From: Bacillus sp. B15-48
Lineage (GTDB): Bacteria; Bacillota; Bacilli; Bacillales; Cytobacillaceae
Reading direction: 5' to 3'
DNA length: 64,000 nucleotides
Assembly: GCF_016879755.1 (NCBI RefSeq)
Contig: NZ_WOFU01000005.1
Coordinates: 186,001-250,000, forward strand
A model generated the notes under the pieces. That model did no database searches, was not told the origin of the DNA, and saw nothing but the letters and a program-made list of their open reading frames with translations. The translations under genes were made by a program, and so were the position numbers. Positions within the stretch are counted from its first letter, which is position 1. Each line of letters opens with the position of its first letter. Of this stretch, positions 55,879 to 64,000 are shown one piece after another.

Positions 55879-56652
55879 TTATTTTTGTCTCCCGGCAATA
55901 ACACGCCATTTTTCTTTTTTTGTTTTACCTTCAATGGTCACTATTTTCGCTCGCCCATGGCCACGAACCGATAAGGTATCCCCTTCTCCGCATTCAAAAG
56001 CAACATTTTCAATACTCGTCCAATTCACCTTAACTCCACCATGTTGAATATAGGTTTGTGCTTTCTGTCGCGAAACATTATAAATCGCCGAGAGAAGTGT
56101 ATCTAATCGTAATGACGATACAGTAACCGATATCTCACGCCAAGTTTCCTCTGGTTTTATAGCCTCAATTAAAGGAACCTCTTTCAATGTAATCCCAGCA
56201 CGGCCGACACGGTCAAGCTGAAGCCGAACATAATCAGATATTTCTGCTGCTGCAAAAAATTGAATGCGATCACCATTTATCCATATATCGCCAAACTTTC
56301 CTCGCTTTAATCCGAGCGACATTAAGCTTCCCAAGACTTGTCTATGTTCAATCGAAACAAATTTTTTTGCATAATCTAATTCAAACAGGCTTACTTGAAA
56401 ATCCTCTTGAACAGGTTCCATATATTCAGGAAATAACAGTGCTCTTTGCCGTTCCGTATATTCGCTGCCGCCAAAAAAAGACCATTTCACATCGGAATGG
56501 TTGCCAATAATCGTCTTTACAATTAGCTGTTCACGTGGATCAAGAAAATCTGTTAACTTTGAGGCATATGAATACTCAACATCGTGTTTCCATCCAATCA
56601 CTTGATCAATAAATTCCCGTTCCTCAGAACGAAAATGTTGATATAGATTCAT
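55879..56652 (-). CDS. ylmH: S4-domain RNA-binding protein YlmH
   Basis: YlmH is an RNA-binding protein with a C-terminal S4 domain (LDTLLSAIYNVSRQKAQTYI, about 183-202; VKVNWTS). It has been linked to rescue of stalled ribosomes and to cell division. The 257-residue protein matches family length, with the N-terminal HFRSEEREFIDQV. It starts at an ATG after AAGGAG. A terminator separates it from ylmG. Confidence 0.94.
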   Translation of the reverse strand: MNLYQHFRSEEREFIDQVIGWKHDVEYSYASKLTDFLDPREQLIVKTIIGNHSDVKWSFFGGSEYTERQRALLFPEYMEPVQEDFQVSLFELDYAKKFVSIEHRQVLGSLMSLGLKRGKFGDIWINGDRIQFFAAAEISDYVRLQLDRVGRAGITLKEVPLIEAIKPEETWREISVTVSSLRLDTLLSAIYNVSRQKAQTYIQHGGVKVNWTSIENVAFECGEGDTLSVRGHGRAKIVTIEGKTKKEKWRVIAGRQK

Positions 56653-56685
56653 TTCTTTAAACTCCTTATAGTTACGATGAAAAAA

Positions 56686-56705
56686 AGGGCCTTGTTAAAG
56701 ACCCT
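56686..56705 (-). terminator. Rho-independent terminator after ylmG
   Basis: On the - strand, AGGGTCTT pairs with AAGGCCCT (one G-U) around TAAC, followed by TTTTTTC. It lies 14 bases after the ylmG stop, ahead of ylmH. Confidence 0.7.
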
Positions 56706-56718
56706 GTAAACATCGGAA

Positions 56719-56979
56719 TTAGAACCAACCAAACAATTGAATAAGTCCACTTGTAGCGAAACGCAAAACTAAAAAGGCAACGATTGGAGAAATATCAATC
56801 ATCCCTAACGGCGGAATGATCTTTCTGAATGGCTCAAGATAAGGCTCGCAAATCCGCGCAAGGAATTGCCCAATCGCACTTTCTCTTGCGTTAGGAAACC
56901 AAGACATAAAAATATAAATGATTAATCCCCATTGATATAATGTAATTAATTGAACTAATACCGCTAACAAAAAATCCAT
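56719..56979 (-). CDS. ylmG: YggT family membrane protein YlmG
   Basis: This 86-residue protein has two hydrophobic segments (about 3-24 and 60-80) around the conserved [20 protein letters not shown] loop of the YggT/YlmG family. Relatives affect membrane protein assembly and, in plastids, nucleoid distribution. Role in Bacilli is not settled. It follows sepF by 6 bases. Confidence 0.92.
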   Translation of the reverse strand: MDFLLAVLVQLITLYQWGLIIYIFMSWFPNARESAIGQFLARICEPYLEPFRKIIPPLGMIDISPIVAFLVLRFATSGLIQLFGWF

Positions 56980-56985
56980 TAAACC

Positions 56986-57423
56986 CTACCACCTCGACTC
57001 TTGTAAATCTCGTTCTTGCATGAGCTCCGAAATATTCCCTGAAACTTCTACATTATCTGGTGTACATAAAATAATATTTGAGCCTATTTTTTGTATATCT
57101 CCTTGGATTGCGTAGACTGTGCCACTAAGGAAATCAACAATTCTTTTTGCTTGATCCTGCTCAATCCTTTGAAGATTCACGACGACAGCCCGTCTGTTTT
57201 TTAAATGATCAGCAATATCTTGGGCTTCTGCATACACCCTAGGTTCCATTAAGATAACTTTTGATGACTTTTGAACACTTTGAAGGCTGACAACATTTTG
57301 TTTCTGCACTGGTTGTTTTGTCTGATTCACTGGTTCATTTACTTCATTGATGCTTTCTTCTTCTTTGTTATCGTACTCTTCATCAAGAAAGAAAAATGTT
57401 TTAATTTTTGACTTCAGACTCAT
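56986..57423 (-). CDS. sepF: Cell division protein SepF
   Basis: SepF bundles FtsZ filaments and tethers them to membrane. The 145-residue protein has an N-terminal amphipathic membrane anchor ([12 protein letters not shown]), an acidic Gln-rich linker, and the C-terminal SepF fold. That fold carries [20 protein letters not shown] and [11 protein letters not shown]. The start at 57423 is preceded by GGAGGTAC and overlaps the 3' end of ylmE by 23 bases. Confidence 0.97.
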   Translation of the reverse strand: MSLKSKIKTFFFLDEEYDNKEEESINEVNEPVNQTKQPVQKQNVVSLQSVQKSSKVILMEPRVYAEAQDIADHLKNRRAVVVNLQRIEQDQAKRIVDFLSGTVYAIQGDIQKIGSNIILCTPDNVEVSGNISELMQERDLQESRW

Positions 57424-58111
57424 TCTCCTGTACCTCCGATTCTTCACCTACCAGTGCGGTGCCGATTCTCACCATGGTAGCTCCTTCTTCTACGGCAATT
57501 CGATAATCATTAGACATTCCCATCGAAAGCTCTCGACAAGGTGCGTAATCAAGAGCCAATTGCTGAACTTCTTGCTGAAGAACTTTCAACTTACGGAAAC
57601 ATTCTCTCAATACATTTTCATTCTCTGTATATGGAGCCATTGTCATGAGACCCTCTACTTGGATGTTCGGAAATTGTTTTAACTGCTGGATAAAATCCAA
57701 AACAGCAACAGGCTGAAGTCCATGTTTCGATTCCTCACCAGAAACATTTACTTGCACCAAACATTTTACCACACCACTTGCCCGTTTGTTTACCTCTTTT
57801 GCTAATGACAGTCTGTCCAAAGAATGAAGATAAGTAATTTTATCGATTACATTTTTCACCTTACGCGTTTGTAAAGTTCCTATGTAATGCCAAACAGGCT
57901 TGTCTCCGAGATGTTCCCACTTATTTAAAAATCCATCATCTCGATTCTCCCCTAGGTGAACAACTCCCGCTTCAACTGCTTCTTCCGTTCTTTTTACACT
58001 AACATATTTCGTCACTGCGATGACTTTCACTTCGTCTAGATTCCGATTGGTGATTTTACATGCATCTGCAATGATTGATTTTACTTTTTCAAGATTATCC
58101 TTCACTCGCAT
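57401..58111 (-). CDS. ylmE: PLP homeostasis protein YlmE (YggS/PLPBP family)
   Basis: YlmE binds pyridoxal phosphate and balances B6 vitamers and amino acid pools. No enzyme reaction is established. The 236-residue TIM-barrel protein has the PLP Lys in VIAVTKYVS, then [36 protein letters not shown] and [24 protein letters not shown]. The Shine-Dalgarno sequence GGAGGTG lies rather far (14 bases) from the ATG, inside ylmD. Confidence 0.95.
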   Translation of the reverse strand: MRVKDNLEKVKSIIADACKITNRNLDEVKVIAVTKYVSVKRTEEAVEAGVVHLGENRDDGFLNKWEHLGDKPVWHYIGTLQTRKVKNVIDKITYLHSLDRLSLAKEVNKRASGVVKCLVQVNVSGEESKHGLQPVAVLDFIQQLKQFPNIQVEGLMTMAPYTENENVLRECFRKLKVLQQEVQQLALDYAPCRELSMGMSNDYRIAVEEGATMVRIGTALVGEESEVQENESEVKN

Positions 58112-58939
58112 TTATGGATGAAGCACCTCCTTCCAACCAATAAAAGCGATCATACGGCCTGTTTTCCCATCGTCTCTTCGGTGAGAATAAAAATAGTTAT
58201 GATTACAACTCGTACAATAGCTTGTTTCTAAAATATTCGTTTCTGCTAATCCGGAACGAACGAGAATTTGTTTGTTTAGTTTCTTTAAATCAAGCGAATA
58301 CTGACCTTGATTAATTTGATTATAGGGCTTTTTTTCGACACCTTCTAGTACTTTTTCTACTAATGTAACGACCCTATCATCTACAATATAACATTTTTTA
58401 CATATAGATGGACCAATTACGGCAAAAATATCTTTTGGATTACTCCCATTTTGGACAAAAAGAGACATCATTTCCCCGGCAATACCATGGACACTTCCCT
58501 TCCATCCTGCATGAGCCAATCCAATATAGCCATTTTCTTTATCTAAAAAATAAAGCGGTACGCAATCAGCAAAACAGAGTGTCAGAAGTACACCCTTTTC
58601 GTTCGTAAAAAACCCATCTGTACGTCGAAAGGCAGTTGTATATGACTCAGCACCTTTTCCTTGGTGAAATCTTTTTATTTTTTGAATCGAGATATCATGC
58701 GTCTGTTCAGCTCCCACCCACTGAGCAAGCGGAAATTGAATCTTTTCAGAAAACAACGATCGATTGTGGCGAACATCGTCCTCATCGTCTCCAACATGAA
58801 AGCCAAAATTCAATCGAGAAAAATCACCAATGCTCTTTCCGCCCACTTTTGTTGAAAACCCAACAACAAGGTCTGGGTTCTCTTCCTCCCAAGGTTGAAT
58901 GGCAAAATACTCTTTACTTTCTAACTTAAATGGTTCCAT
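58112..58939 (-). CDS. ylmD: PgeF/YlmD family protein (laccase-domain purine nucleoside enzyme)
   Basis: The 275-residue protein belongs to the DUF152/YfiH family. Members are annotated as multicopper polyphenol oxidases, but some show purine nucleoside phosphorylase or adenosine deaminase activity or peptidoglycan-editing roles. Motifs are LNFGFHVGDDEDDVRHN, TLCFADCVPLYFLD, GLAHAGWKGSVHGI and CKKCYIVDD. I chose the ATG at 58939, after GAGGTAG. Confidence 0.92.
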   Translation of the reverse strand: MEPFKLESKEYFAIQPWEEENPDLVVGFSTKVGGKSIGDFSRLNFGFHVGDDEDDVRHNRSLFSEKIQFPLAQWVGAEQTHDISIQKIKRFHQGKGAESYTTAFRRTDGFFTNEKGVLLTLCFADCVPLYFLDKENGYIGLAHAGWKGSVHGIAGEMMSLFVQNGSNPKDIFAVIGPSICKKCYIVDDRVVTLVEKVLEGVEKKPYNQINQGQYSLDLKKLNKQILVRSGLAETNILETSYCTSCNHNYFYSHRRDDGKTGRMIAFIGWKEVLHP

Positions 58940-59002
58940 TGCTACCTCTTTCAATTAATTTATAGTGTAGCATACCAGATTTATATGATTTAATCAAAAA
59001 TT

Positions 59003-59263
59003 CTAATTTACGTCATTGATTTCGCCATATCCTTTGTAACGAACAAGGATGACGTCCTCGCCAATTTTTAAAATATTAGCCCAGGGGATAACCACTTCTT
59101 CATCCTTCCCAAAGAAACCCATCATTCTTCCGCCCCCACCAATGACGATCGATTCAATTTTTCCTGTGTCTAAATTAATATCAATGTCGTCGATATTACC
59201 TAGTTTTTTCCCGTCCGCTATATTTACAACATCCTTTATTTGAAACTCCGAAACTTTTAGCAT
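59003..59263 (-). CDS. ylmC: PRC-barrel protein YlmC/YmxH
   Basis: This 86-residue sporulation-associated family member has a PRC-barrel: SEFQIKDVVNIADGKKLGN, DIDINLDTGKIESIVIGG and VVIPWANILKIGEDVILV. The start at 59263 follows GGGGAGGAA. It lies downstream of sigG, separated by a terminator. The B. subtilis ABC-ATPase gene ylmA is absent from this position. Its molecular role is unknown. Confidence 0.92.
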   Translation of the reverse strand: MLKVSEFQIKDVVNIADGKKLGNIDDIDINLDTGKIESIVIGGGGRMMGFFGKDEEVVIPWANILKIGEDVILVRYKGYGEINDVN

Positions 59264-59335
59264 CGCTATTCCTCCCCGCCATCTCTTATTACAATATATG
59301 AGCGCAAGTGAAGCATTCATGCTTATTACAAATAA

Positions 59336-59360
59336 AAAGCTGCCCAAGGAGGACAGCTTT
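59336..59360 (-). terminator. Rho-independent terminator after sigG
   Basis: A 10-bp stem (AAAGCTGTCC with GGGCAGCTTT, including a G-U pair) is followed by TTATTT on the - strand. It lies 23 bases after the sigG stop. Confidence 0.8.
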
Positions 59361-59383
59361 TTTATTTCTTAAAAGAGTACATA

Positions 59384-60163
59384 TTAGTTCTGAATATTTT
59401 TATTCATTTGTTTAATAGCCGCTTTTTCAAGTCGTGAAACTTGAGCTTGTGAAATCCCAATTTCTTCAGCAACTTCCATTTGCGTTTTCCCTTGAAAGAA
59501 TCGTTTTCTTAGAATGAGTTTTTCTCGTTCATTTAAGCGGCGCATCCCTTCCTTTAAGGCGATTTCTTCAATCCAGTTTATATCTTTATTTCGTTCATCG
59601 CTCAATTGATCCATCACATAAATTGGATCGCCTCCATCATTATAAATCGGCTCAAAAAGCGATACTGGATCTTGAATGGCATCTAAAGCAAAAACAATTT
59701 CTTCATGTGGGACGTCAAGTACTTTAGAAATTTCCTCGGCTGTTGGCTCCCTTAACCTCTCACTCATCAGCTTTTCTCGTACTTGTAAAGCTTTGTAGGC
59801 AATATCTCGAAGGGAGCGTGAAACCCTAATTGGATTGTTGTCCCTTAGATATCTTCTGATTTCCCCAATAATCATTGGAACAGCATAAGTTGAAAACTTA
59901 ACGTTTTGACTTAAATCGAAATTATCAATTGATTTCATAAGTCCGATACAGCCCACCTGAAATAGATCGTCTACAAATTCACCACGGTTGTTAAAGCGCT
60001 GTATGACACTCAACACTAGCCGTAGGTTTCCATTCACTAGCTTCTCCCTTGCTGTTAAATCACCATCTTGCATTCGTTTGAAAAGTTCTCTCATTTCTTC
60101 GTTTTTCAAAACTGGCAACTTTGAAGTATCCACACCGCAAATTTCTACTTTGTTTCGAGTCAA
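59384..60163 (-). CDS. sigG: Late forespore RNA polymerase sigma factor SigG
   Basis: Sigma-G drives late forespore transcription. The 259-residue protein has MTRNKVEICGVDTSKLPVL, the sigma-70 region 2 with LFQVGCIGLMKSIDNFD and KFSTYAVPMIIGEIRRYLRD. Regions 3 and 4 follow, with GKTQMEVAEEIGISQAQVSR. The start is TTG at 60163, after GGAGGGAA. A candidate sigma-F promoter lies upstream, consistent with the known spoIIGA-sigE-sigG order and compartment control. Confidence 0.97.
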   Translation of the reverse strand: MTRNKVEICGVDTSKLPVLKNEEMRELFKRMQDGDLTAREKLVNGNLRLVLSVIQRFNNRGEFVDDLFQVGCIGLMKSIDNFDLSQNVKFSTYAVPMIIGEIRRYLRDNNPIRVSRSLRDIAYKALQVREKLMSERLREPTAEEISKVLDVPHEEIVFALDAIQDPVSLFEPIYNDGGDPIYVMDQLSDERNKDINWIEEIALKEGMRRLNEREKLILRKRFFQGKTQMEVAEEIGISQAQVSRLEKAAIKQMNKNIQN

Positions 60164-60200
60164 TCTCTTTCCCTCCTTACAGGAGTTGCTGTACAAAATT

Positions 60201-60229
60201 CAGTATCTCCGCAGGAAGGAAAAATATGC
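60201..60229 (-). promoter_or_regulatory. Candidate sigma-F promoter of sigG
   Basis: The - strand sequence has GCATA (60225-60229) and GGAGATACTG (60201-60210). These match the recalled sigma-F consensus GYWTA and GGNNANAHTR at every defined position. The spacer is 14 bases rather than the usual 15. It lies about 38 bases before the sigG start codon. Confidence 0.6.
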
Positions 60230-60316
60230 ATATTTCAAAAGGTGGAAATTACCTAAATGGCTTAACGAATCCGATTATCCTTTGTCATTGCTGACTCTTA
60301 AAGCAGGAAATTTTTT

Positions 60317-61036
60317 TTAAACCATTTTATTAAATTCTTTGCGCAAGCGTTTTATGATTCTTTTTTCTAATCTAGAAATATACGACTGTGAAATCCCTAA
60401 CATATCTGCGACATCTTTTTGGGTTTTCTCCTCTCCGCTTCCCAGTCCAAAACGCAATTCCATTATTTGTTTTTCCCTGTCCGAAAGCTGCTCTAATGCT
60501 TTAAGTAAAAGTTTTTTATCGACATTGGATTCCAAGTCTTTTGTAATGATATCATCATCTGTTCCTAATACATCTGAAAGGAGCAATTCATTACCATCCC
60601 AGTCAATATTAAGAGGTTCATCGAATGAAACTTCCGAACGAATCTTATTATTTCTCCTTAAATACATTAAAATCTCATTTTCTATACACCTGGAAGCATA
60701 TGTAGCAAGCTTAATCTTTTTCTCTGGATTGAAGGTATTCACTGCTTTAATCAAGCCAATCGTACCAATTGAAATCAGATCTTCAATATTGATTCCAGTG
60801 TTCTCAAATTTCCTTGCAATGTATACGACTAATCGCAAGTTTCTTTCAATGAGAATCGACCTAGCCGCTTTATCTCCATTCGGCAGTTTTTTTAACAGCA
60901 TTTCTTCTTCTTCTTTGTTTAGAGGAGGAGGGAGTGCTTCGCTACCACCGATATAATATATTTCATCTGTTTTTAGCCCTAGCTTGTGCAATAATTTATA
61001 CCAGTAATAGGATAAGCGCAGCCGTAAACTTTTCAT
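60317..61036 (-). CDS. sigE: Early mother-cell RNA polymerase sigma factor SigE (pro-SigE)
   Basis: Sigma-E runs early mother-cell genes and is made as an inactive precursor. The 239-residue protein has an N-terminal hydrophobic/basic pro-sequence ([20 protein letters not shown]) before [15 protein letters not shown]. SpoIIGA is expected to cut near the junction. Region 2 ([20 protein letters not shown]) and the region 4 helix-turn-helix ([14 protein letters not shown]) are intact. Of two adjacent ATGs, the second suits GGAGG spacing and the family N-terminus. Confidence 0.98.
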   Translation of the reverse strand: MKSLRLRLSYYWYKLLHKLGLKTDEIYYIGGSEALPPPLNKEEEEMLLKKLPNGDKAARSILIERNLRLVVYIARKFENTGINIEDLISIGTIGLIKAVNTFNPEKKIKLATYASRCIENEILMYLRRNNKIRSEVSFDEPLNIDWDGNELLLSDVLGTDDDIITKDLESNVDKKLLLKALEQLSDREKQIMELRFGLGSGEEKTQKDVADMLGISQSYISRLEKRIIKRLRKEFNKMV

Positions 61037-61080
61037 CATTTGTCCTCCTTCTAATTTATGTTTTTTTGAGTATAGTATTA

Positions 61081-62016
61081 TTAACTAACTTTTTCACCAG
61101 CATTTTTAGTCACTTTGCCTGTAAGCATTTTCGGATGGACAATACACTCAAAACGATTTTCCGAAGAAAGCTGTTGAGTGGTAAAACAGACCAATCCTTT
61201 TTCTACATGATATGTTTTCTCATTTTGAATAATTTTCAGTGAATCTGGCTTAAATGCGATACTTAGTTGATGTTCTTGTCCGACCACATTGAATGGAATG
61301 ACCTTCATCCTATTTTCATATTGGGAGGGTACCAAAGTCTCACCGGTAAGAATTCCTTCTGGATTTTCCGCTATCTCCTTTAACTCTAACGGAAAATCAT
61401 TTTCTACCGCTTTAATAGATACAATCATCACCGGAGTCCGAGAAATTGGATCATACAACTGATTCCCACTATCAATCAACCCTTTGAAGGTTAAATTCAA
61501 GTCATCTAATACAATATTCACTATCACAGTCTGATCGTACTGTATCTTCGTCATTTCAATTTGTGCTAAGCTCTGTTTGGAAAAATGCCATGCAAGCGGA
61601 AAACCTAAAAGAACAAACAACCAACTAATTGGATCTCCAAATCCTTTCATGTTCGCCAATGCAACCGAAGCTGACATATCAAGGTCAAATTGAATAAAAT
61701 AATGAGCTCCTACTAAAGCACCACCAATTAAAAATGTCATCATATAAAATAACATTAAACATTTAAGAAAAAAGCGGAACCGTTTAAAACCAAAAACAAC
61801 AAGGACCATTAAAACGGAAAAAGTTAATTTTGTTAAAGGATGTCCTGTATAATTCATTGGAGTAAAAGCTAGCAAAATTAATGAAGAGCCTATTAGCCCA
61901 CCTAAAAAAATTCGCCAAAGACTTACCCTATACTTTAAAACGACAGCAGTTAAATAAAGCAGAAGCGCATCAAAAAATAGATTCAAAGCCCAAATTATAT
62001 CAAGATAAACAATCAC
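61081..62016 (-). CDS. spoIIGA: Pro-sigma-E processing protease SpoIIGA
   Basis: SpoIIGA is the membrane aspartyl protease that activates sigma-E in response to SpoIIR. The 311-residue protein has five N-terminal membrane segments (first [20 protein letters not shown]). A C-terminal protease-like domain carries the catalytic Asp in [17 protein letters not shown]. The start is GTG at 62016, after GGAGGGGGG. It lies 44 bases upstream of sigE. Confidence 0.97.
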   Translation of the reverse strand: MIVYLDIIWALNLFFDALLLYLTAVVLKYRVSLWRIFLGGLIGSSLILLAFTPMNYTGHPLTKLTFSVLMVLVVFGFKRFRFFLKCLMLFYMMTFLIGGALVGAHYFIQFDLDMSASVALANMKGFGDPISWLFVLLGFPLAWHFSKQSLAQIEMTKIQYDQTVIVNIVLDDLNLTFKGLIDSGNQLYDPISRTPVMIVSIKAVENDFPLELKEIAENPEGILTGETLVPSQYENRMKVIPFNVVGQEHQLSIAFKPDSLKIIQNEKTYHVEKGLVCFTTQQLSSENRFECIVHPKMLTGKVTKNAGEKVS

Positions 62017-62086
62017 TTTCCCCCCTCCTAAAAACGCCTCTCATCCTTACTTCACCTGAGGTTTCCGTCACCTTGAACATGCTTTA

Positions 62087-62114
62087 TCTATACAGTTCCT
62101 TTTCCTAAACTCAA
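62087..62114 (-). promoter_or_regulatory. Weak candidate promoter of spoIIGA
   Basis: On the - strand, TTGAGT and TATAGA are separated by 16 bases. A better TTGACA lies further upstream at 62123-62128. A Spo0A box was not found with confidence. Confidence 0.3.
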
Positions 62115-62306
62115 AGATTAATTGTCAACTAAAACATATGTTGCTTGGCAGCCACAAACGGTTTTCTATTATTTATTCGCTTAAGAAAAAGTATATCTTA
62201 TATGCCCTCTGGAAGTGTGTCACATTGTGTATACAAAATATCGGAAATTTCCACTTTTCCATTCGCATTTTGTCATATTTTCATCCCGTCCCAAGTTCGA
62301 AAATAA

Positions 62307-62344
62307 AAAAAAGTAAGCACAGACATTGCTGTGCTTACTTTTTT
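62307..62344 (-). terminator. Rho-independent terminator after ftsZ
   Basis: A long 16-bp stem AAAAAAGTAAGCACAG/CTGTGCTTACTTTTTT with a 6-base loop has flanking T-runs. It lies 10 bases after the ftsZ stop. Confidence 0.9.
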
Positions 62345-62354
62345 CACGGTAAAT

Positions 62355-63500
62355 CTACCTTCTTCTATTTCTATTTCGTAAAAAGGTGGGAATATCTAAT
62401 GTATCCTCCATTTGCTGTTGAGGCGGATTCGTTCGCTGCGGAATCTCCTGCTGAGTTTCTTCTCGTTTCGCTTCTCTCTTCATTTGGCCAACATTTGGCT
62501 TTGCCTGTCCGGCAAACGTTGGTCTAGAAGGCTTAGATTGTAACGGGATATCATTAAATCCAGTTGCAATTACAGTTACTACGATTTCATCCTTTAAATT
62601 ATCATTTATTACTGATCCGAAAATCATATTTACTTCTTGATCTGATGCTGTAGCAACAATATCAGCAGCTTCTTGTACTTCATAAAGGCTTAAATTAGAA
62701 CCACCTGTAATGTTCATTAGAACACCTTGGGCACCATCAATTGATGTTTCAAGTAATGGAGATGAAATGGCTTTCTTAGCTGCTTCCGCTGCACGATTTT
62801 CACCAGATGCAACCCCAATTCCCATCAATGCCGATCCTTTATTAGACATAATTGTTTTGACATCAGCAAAGTCAAGGTTAATTAATCCTGGGACAGCAAT
62901 CAAGTCAGAAATACCTTGAACACCTTGTCTTAGAACGTTATCCGCTTCACGGAAAGCTTCTAGCATTGGTGTGCTTTTATCAACAATCTCAAGCAAGCGG
63001 TCATTAGGGATAACAATCAAAGTATCTACAGCCTCTTTCATTGACCCTATTCCACCTGCTGCTTGAGTAGCTCGTTTTCTTCCTTCAAAAGTAAACGGGC
63101 GTGTAACAACCCCAACAGTAAGTGCTCCGAGATCCCTAGCAATTTGAGCAATAACAGGAGCTGCACCAGTACCAGTACCACCGCCCATACCAGCAGTAAC
63201 GAATACCATATCCGCTCCTTTTAACGCTTCTTCAATTTGCTCTTTACTTTCTTCTGCGGCTTTTTTCCCTACCTCTGGATTTGCACCTGCCCCTAATCCA
63301 CGAGTTAATTTACCGCCAATTTGCATCTTAATTTCGGCTTTCGAAAGATTTAACGCTTGTGCATCCGTATTTACTGCGATGAACTCTACTCCTTGAACAC
63401 CATGCTCAATCATACGGTTAACTGCATTATTTCCGCCGCCACCAACACCGATTACTTTTATCGTCGCAAGTGAATCTAAATTCGTATCAAACTCCAACAT
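62355..63500 (-). CDS. ftsZ: Cell division tubulin FtsZ
   Basis: FtsZ is the GTPase that forms the division ring. The 381-residue protein has [20 protein letters not shown], the tubulin signature [15 protein letters not shown] (about 104-118), a variable linker rich in Gln and Pro (about 315-365), and the C-terminal tail [13 protein letters not shown], which binds FtsA, SepF and others. A GGAGGAT Shine-Dalgarno sequence precedes the ATG. It follows ftsA by 42 bases. Confidence 0.99.
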   Translation of the reverse strand: MLEFDTNLDSLATIKVIGVGGGGNNAVNRMIEHGVQGVEFIAVNTDAQALNLSKAEIKMQIGGKLTRGLGAGANPEVGKKAAEESKEQIEEALKGADMVFVTAGMGGGTGTGAAPVIAQIARDLGALTVGVVTRPFTFEGRKRATQAAGGIGSMKEAVDTLIVIPNDRLLEIVDKSTPMLEAFREADNVLRQGVQGISDLIAVPGLINLDFADVKTIMSNKGSALMGIGVASGENRAAEAAKKAISSPLLETSIDGAQGVLMNITGGSNLSLYEVQEAADIVATASDQEVNMIFGSVINDNLKDEIVVTVIATGFNDIPLQSKPSRPTFAGQAKPNVGQMKREAKREETQQEIPQRTNPPQQQMEDTLDIPTFLRNRNRRR

Positions 63501-63542
63501 GACAAATCCTCCTAATTCGTCTAGATTCCGGTTAGCATTACA

Positions 63543-64000
63543 TTACTCAAAAAAGTAGCCAAGAAATTTTTTCACTCTTGATGGTCCTTTTTCTTCCGGT
63601 TGTTTTTCCGGCTTGGTTTTTGGGTGCGGCTGTTTTTGGACTCGTTTTTCCTTATATTCCTGTTCAACGGCTAAGGTAGTTTCCACTTGTCTACCTTGTA
63701 GTTTTGCATTCTTATAAGCAAATTTAATTAAACCAACTGCAGTTGTGAACTGAGGTTCACGAACTCCGATGTAATCAGGTACAGCTAGTCTTACTCTACT
63801 TTGAAAAATATCCTGTGCCAGCTCTAAGACCCCTTGCATATTGGCAACACCGCCAGTAAGAACAAATCCACCTGGCAAGTCACGCACCTTCATTTTCCTT
63901 AACTCATCTTGAACTAATTCAAAAATTTCCTCAATACGGGCTTCAACTATGTCAGCAACTTCCAGTTGATTAAATTGCTGTTCTTGATTGCTCCCTATAA
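63543..64000 (-). CDS. ftsA: Cell division protein FtsA, C-terminal part (cut by window edge)
   Basis: FtsA is the actin-like protein that anchors FtsZ to the membrane. The frame is open to position 64000, so the true N-terminus is outside the window. The visible part has VADIVEARIEEIFELVQDEL, LPGGFVLTGGVANMQGV (ATP-site region) and FTTAVGLIKFAYKNA. A charged linker and a C-terminal amphipathic tail (SRVKKFLGYFFE) for membrane binding follow. It is upstream of ftsZ, as in most bacteria. Confidence 0.97.
   Translation of the reverse strand, partial: IGSNQEQQFNQLEVADIVEARIEEIFELVQDELRKMKVRDLPGGFVLTGGVANMQGVLELAQDIFQSRVRLAVPDYIGVREPQFTTAVGLIKFAYKNAKLQGRQVETTLAVEQEYKEKRVQKQPHPKTKPEKQPEEKGPSRVKKFLGYFFE

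Larger units (their letters stand above)
62017..62354. other. 338-base gene-free region between ftsZ and spoIIGA
   Basis: It holds the ftsZ terminator at its right end and presumably the spoIIG promoter. On the - strand a TTGACA occurs at 62123-62128, but its distance to the TATAGA at 62087-62092 is 30 bases. TTGAGT (62109-62114) lies 16 bases from the same TATAGA. B. subtilis uses a Spo0A-activated promoter with 22-base spacing, and I could not match that layout with certainty. No coding frame is convincing. The B. subtilis protease gene bpr is absent here. Confidence 0.6.

Noticed and set aside
60339-60956. Long + strand open frame (205 codons) opposite sigE
   Set aside because: It is antisense to an intact sigE, has no Shine-Dalgarno sequence or family motif, and is low-complexity Ser/Phe/Leu, typical of a mirror frame.

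Overview
This window is a contiguous stretch of core chromosome from an endospore-forming member of the Bacillaceae (Firmicutes). The evidence is the gene order, which follows the Bacillus subtilis region from ftsA to trmD almost gene for gene, together with sporulation genes (spoIIGA, sigE, sigG, spoVM) and Firmicute-type regulation (PyrR attenuators, an Ile T-box, a FapR operator). The DNA is moderately AT-rich. I recognise 63 protein genes. All are on the - strand except rpmB and rqcH, so transcription runs from the right end of the window to the left. I see no rRNA, tRNA, insertion sequence, prophage, CRISPR array or defence island.

Layout from right to left, the direction of transcription. 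First comes the end of ftsA with ftsZ, then the mother-cell and forespore sigma genes spoIIGA-sigE-sigG. Next are the division and growth cluster ylmC-ylmD-ylmE-sepF-ylmG-ylmH-divIVA, T-box-controlled ileS, and ylyA-lspA-rluD. The complete pyrimidine operon pyrR-P-B-C-AA-AB-K-D-F-E follows, with three PyrR attenuators. Convergent rqcH shares a terminator with it. Then come the Ca-ATPase gene yloB, the yloC-remA-gmk-rpoZ group, and the long coaBC-priA-def-fmt-rsmB-rlmN-prpC-prkC-rsgA-rpe operon. After these lie thiN, spoVM, divergent rpmB, yloU-yloV, recG, the FapR fatty-acid operon fapR-plsX-fabD-fabG-acpP, rnc-smc-ftsY, ylxM-ffh, rpsP-khpA, and ylqD-rimM-trmD.

The genes work together in a few blocks: cell division (FtsA, FtsZ, SepF, DivIVA), sporulation control, de novo UMP synthesis, ribosome quality and assembly (RqcH, RsgA, RlmN, RsmB, RimM, TrmD), start-site formyl-Met handling (Fmt, Def), Ser/Thr phosphorylation signalling (PrkC, PrpC), lipid initiation (FapR, PlsX, FabD, FabG, AcpP) and protein targeting (Ffh, FtsY, YlxM).

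Start codons were re-chosen by Shine-Dalgarno placement and family N-termini. Thirteen genes appear to begin with GTG or TTG. I did not find a convincing undescribed biological system. The items worth a second look are regulatory: a hairpin that abuts thiN, a structured repeat-like element before rpsP, a palindrome over the recG promoter, and an unusually spaced yloU promoter. All comparisons to B. subtilis are from memory of that genome, not from a search.
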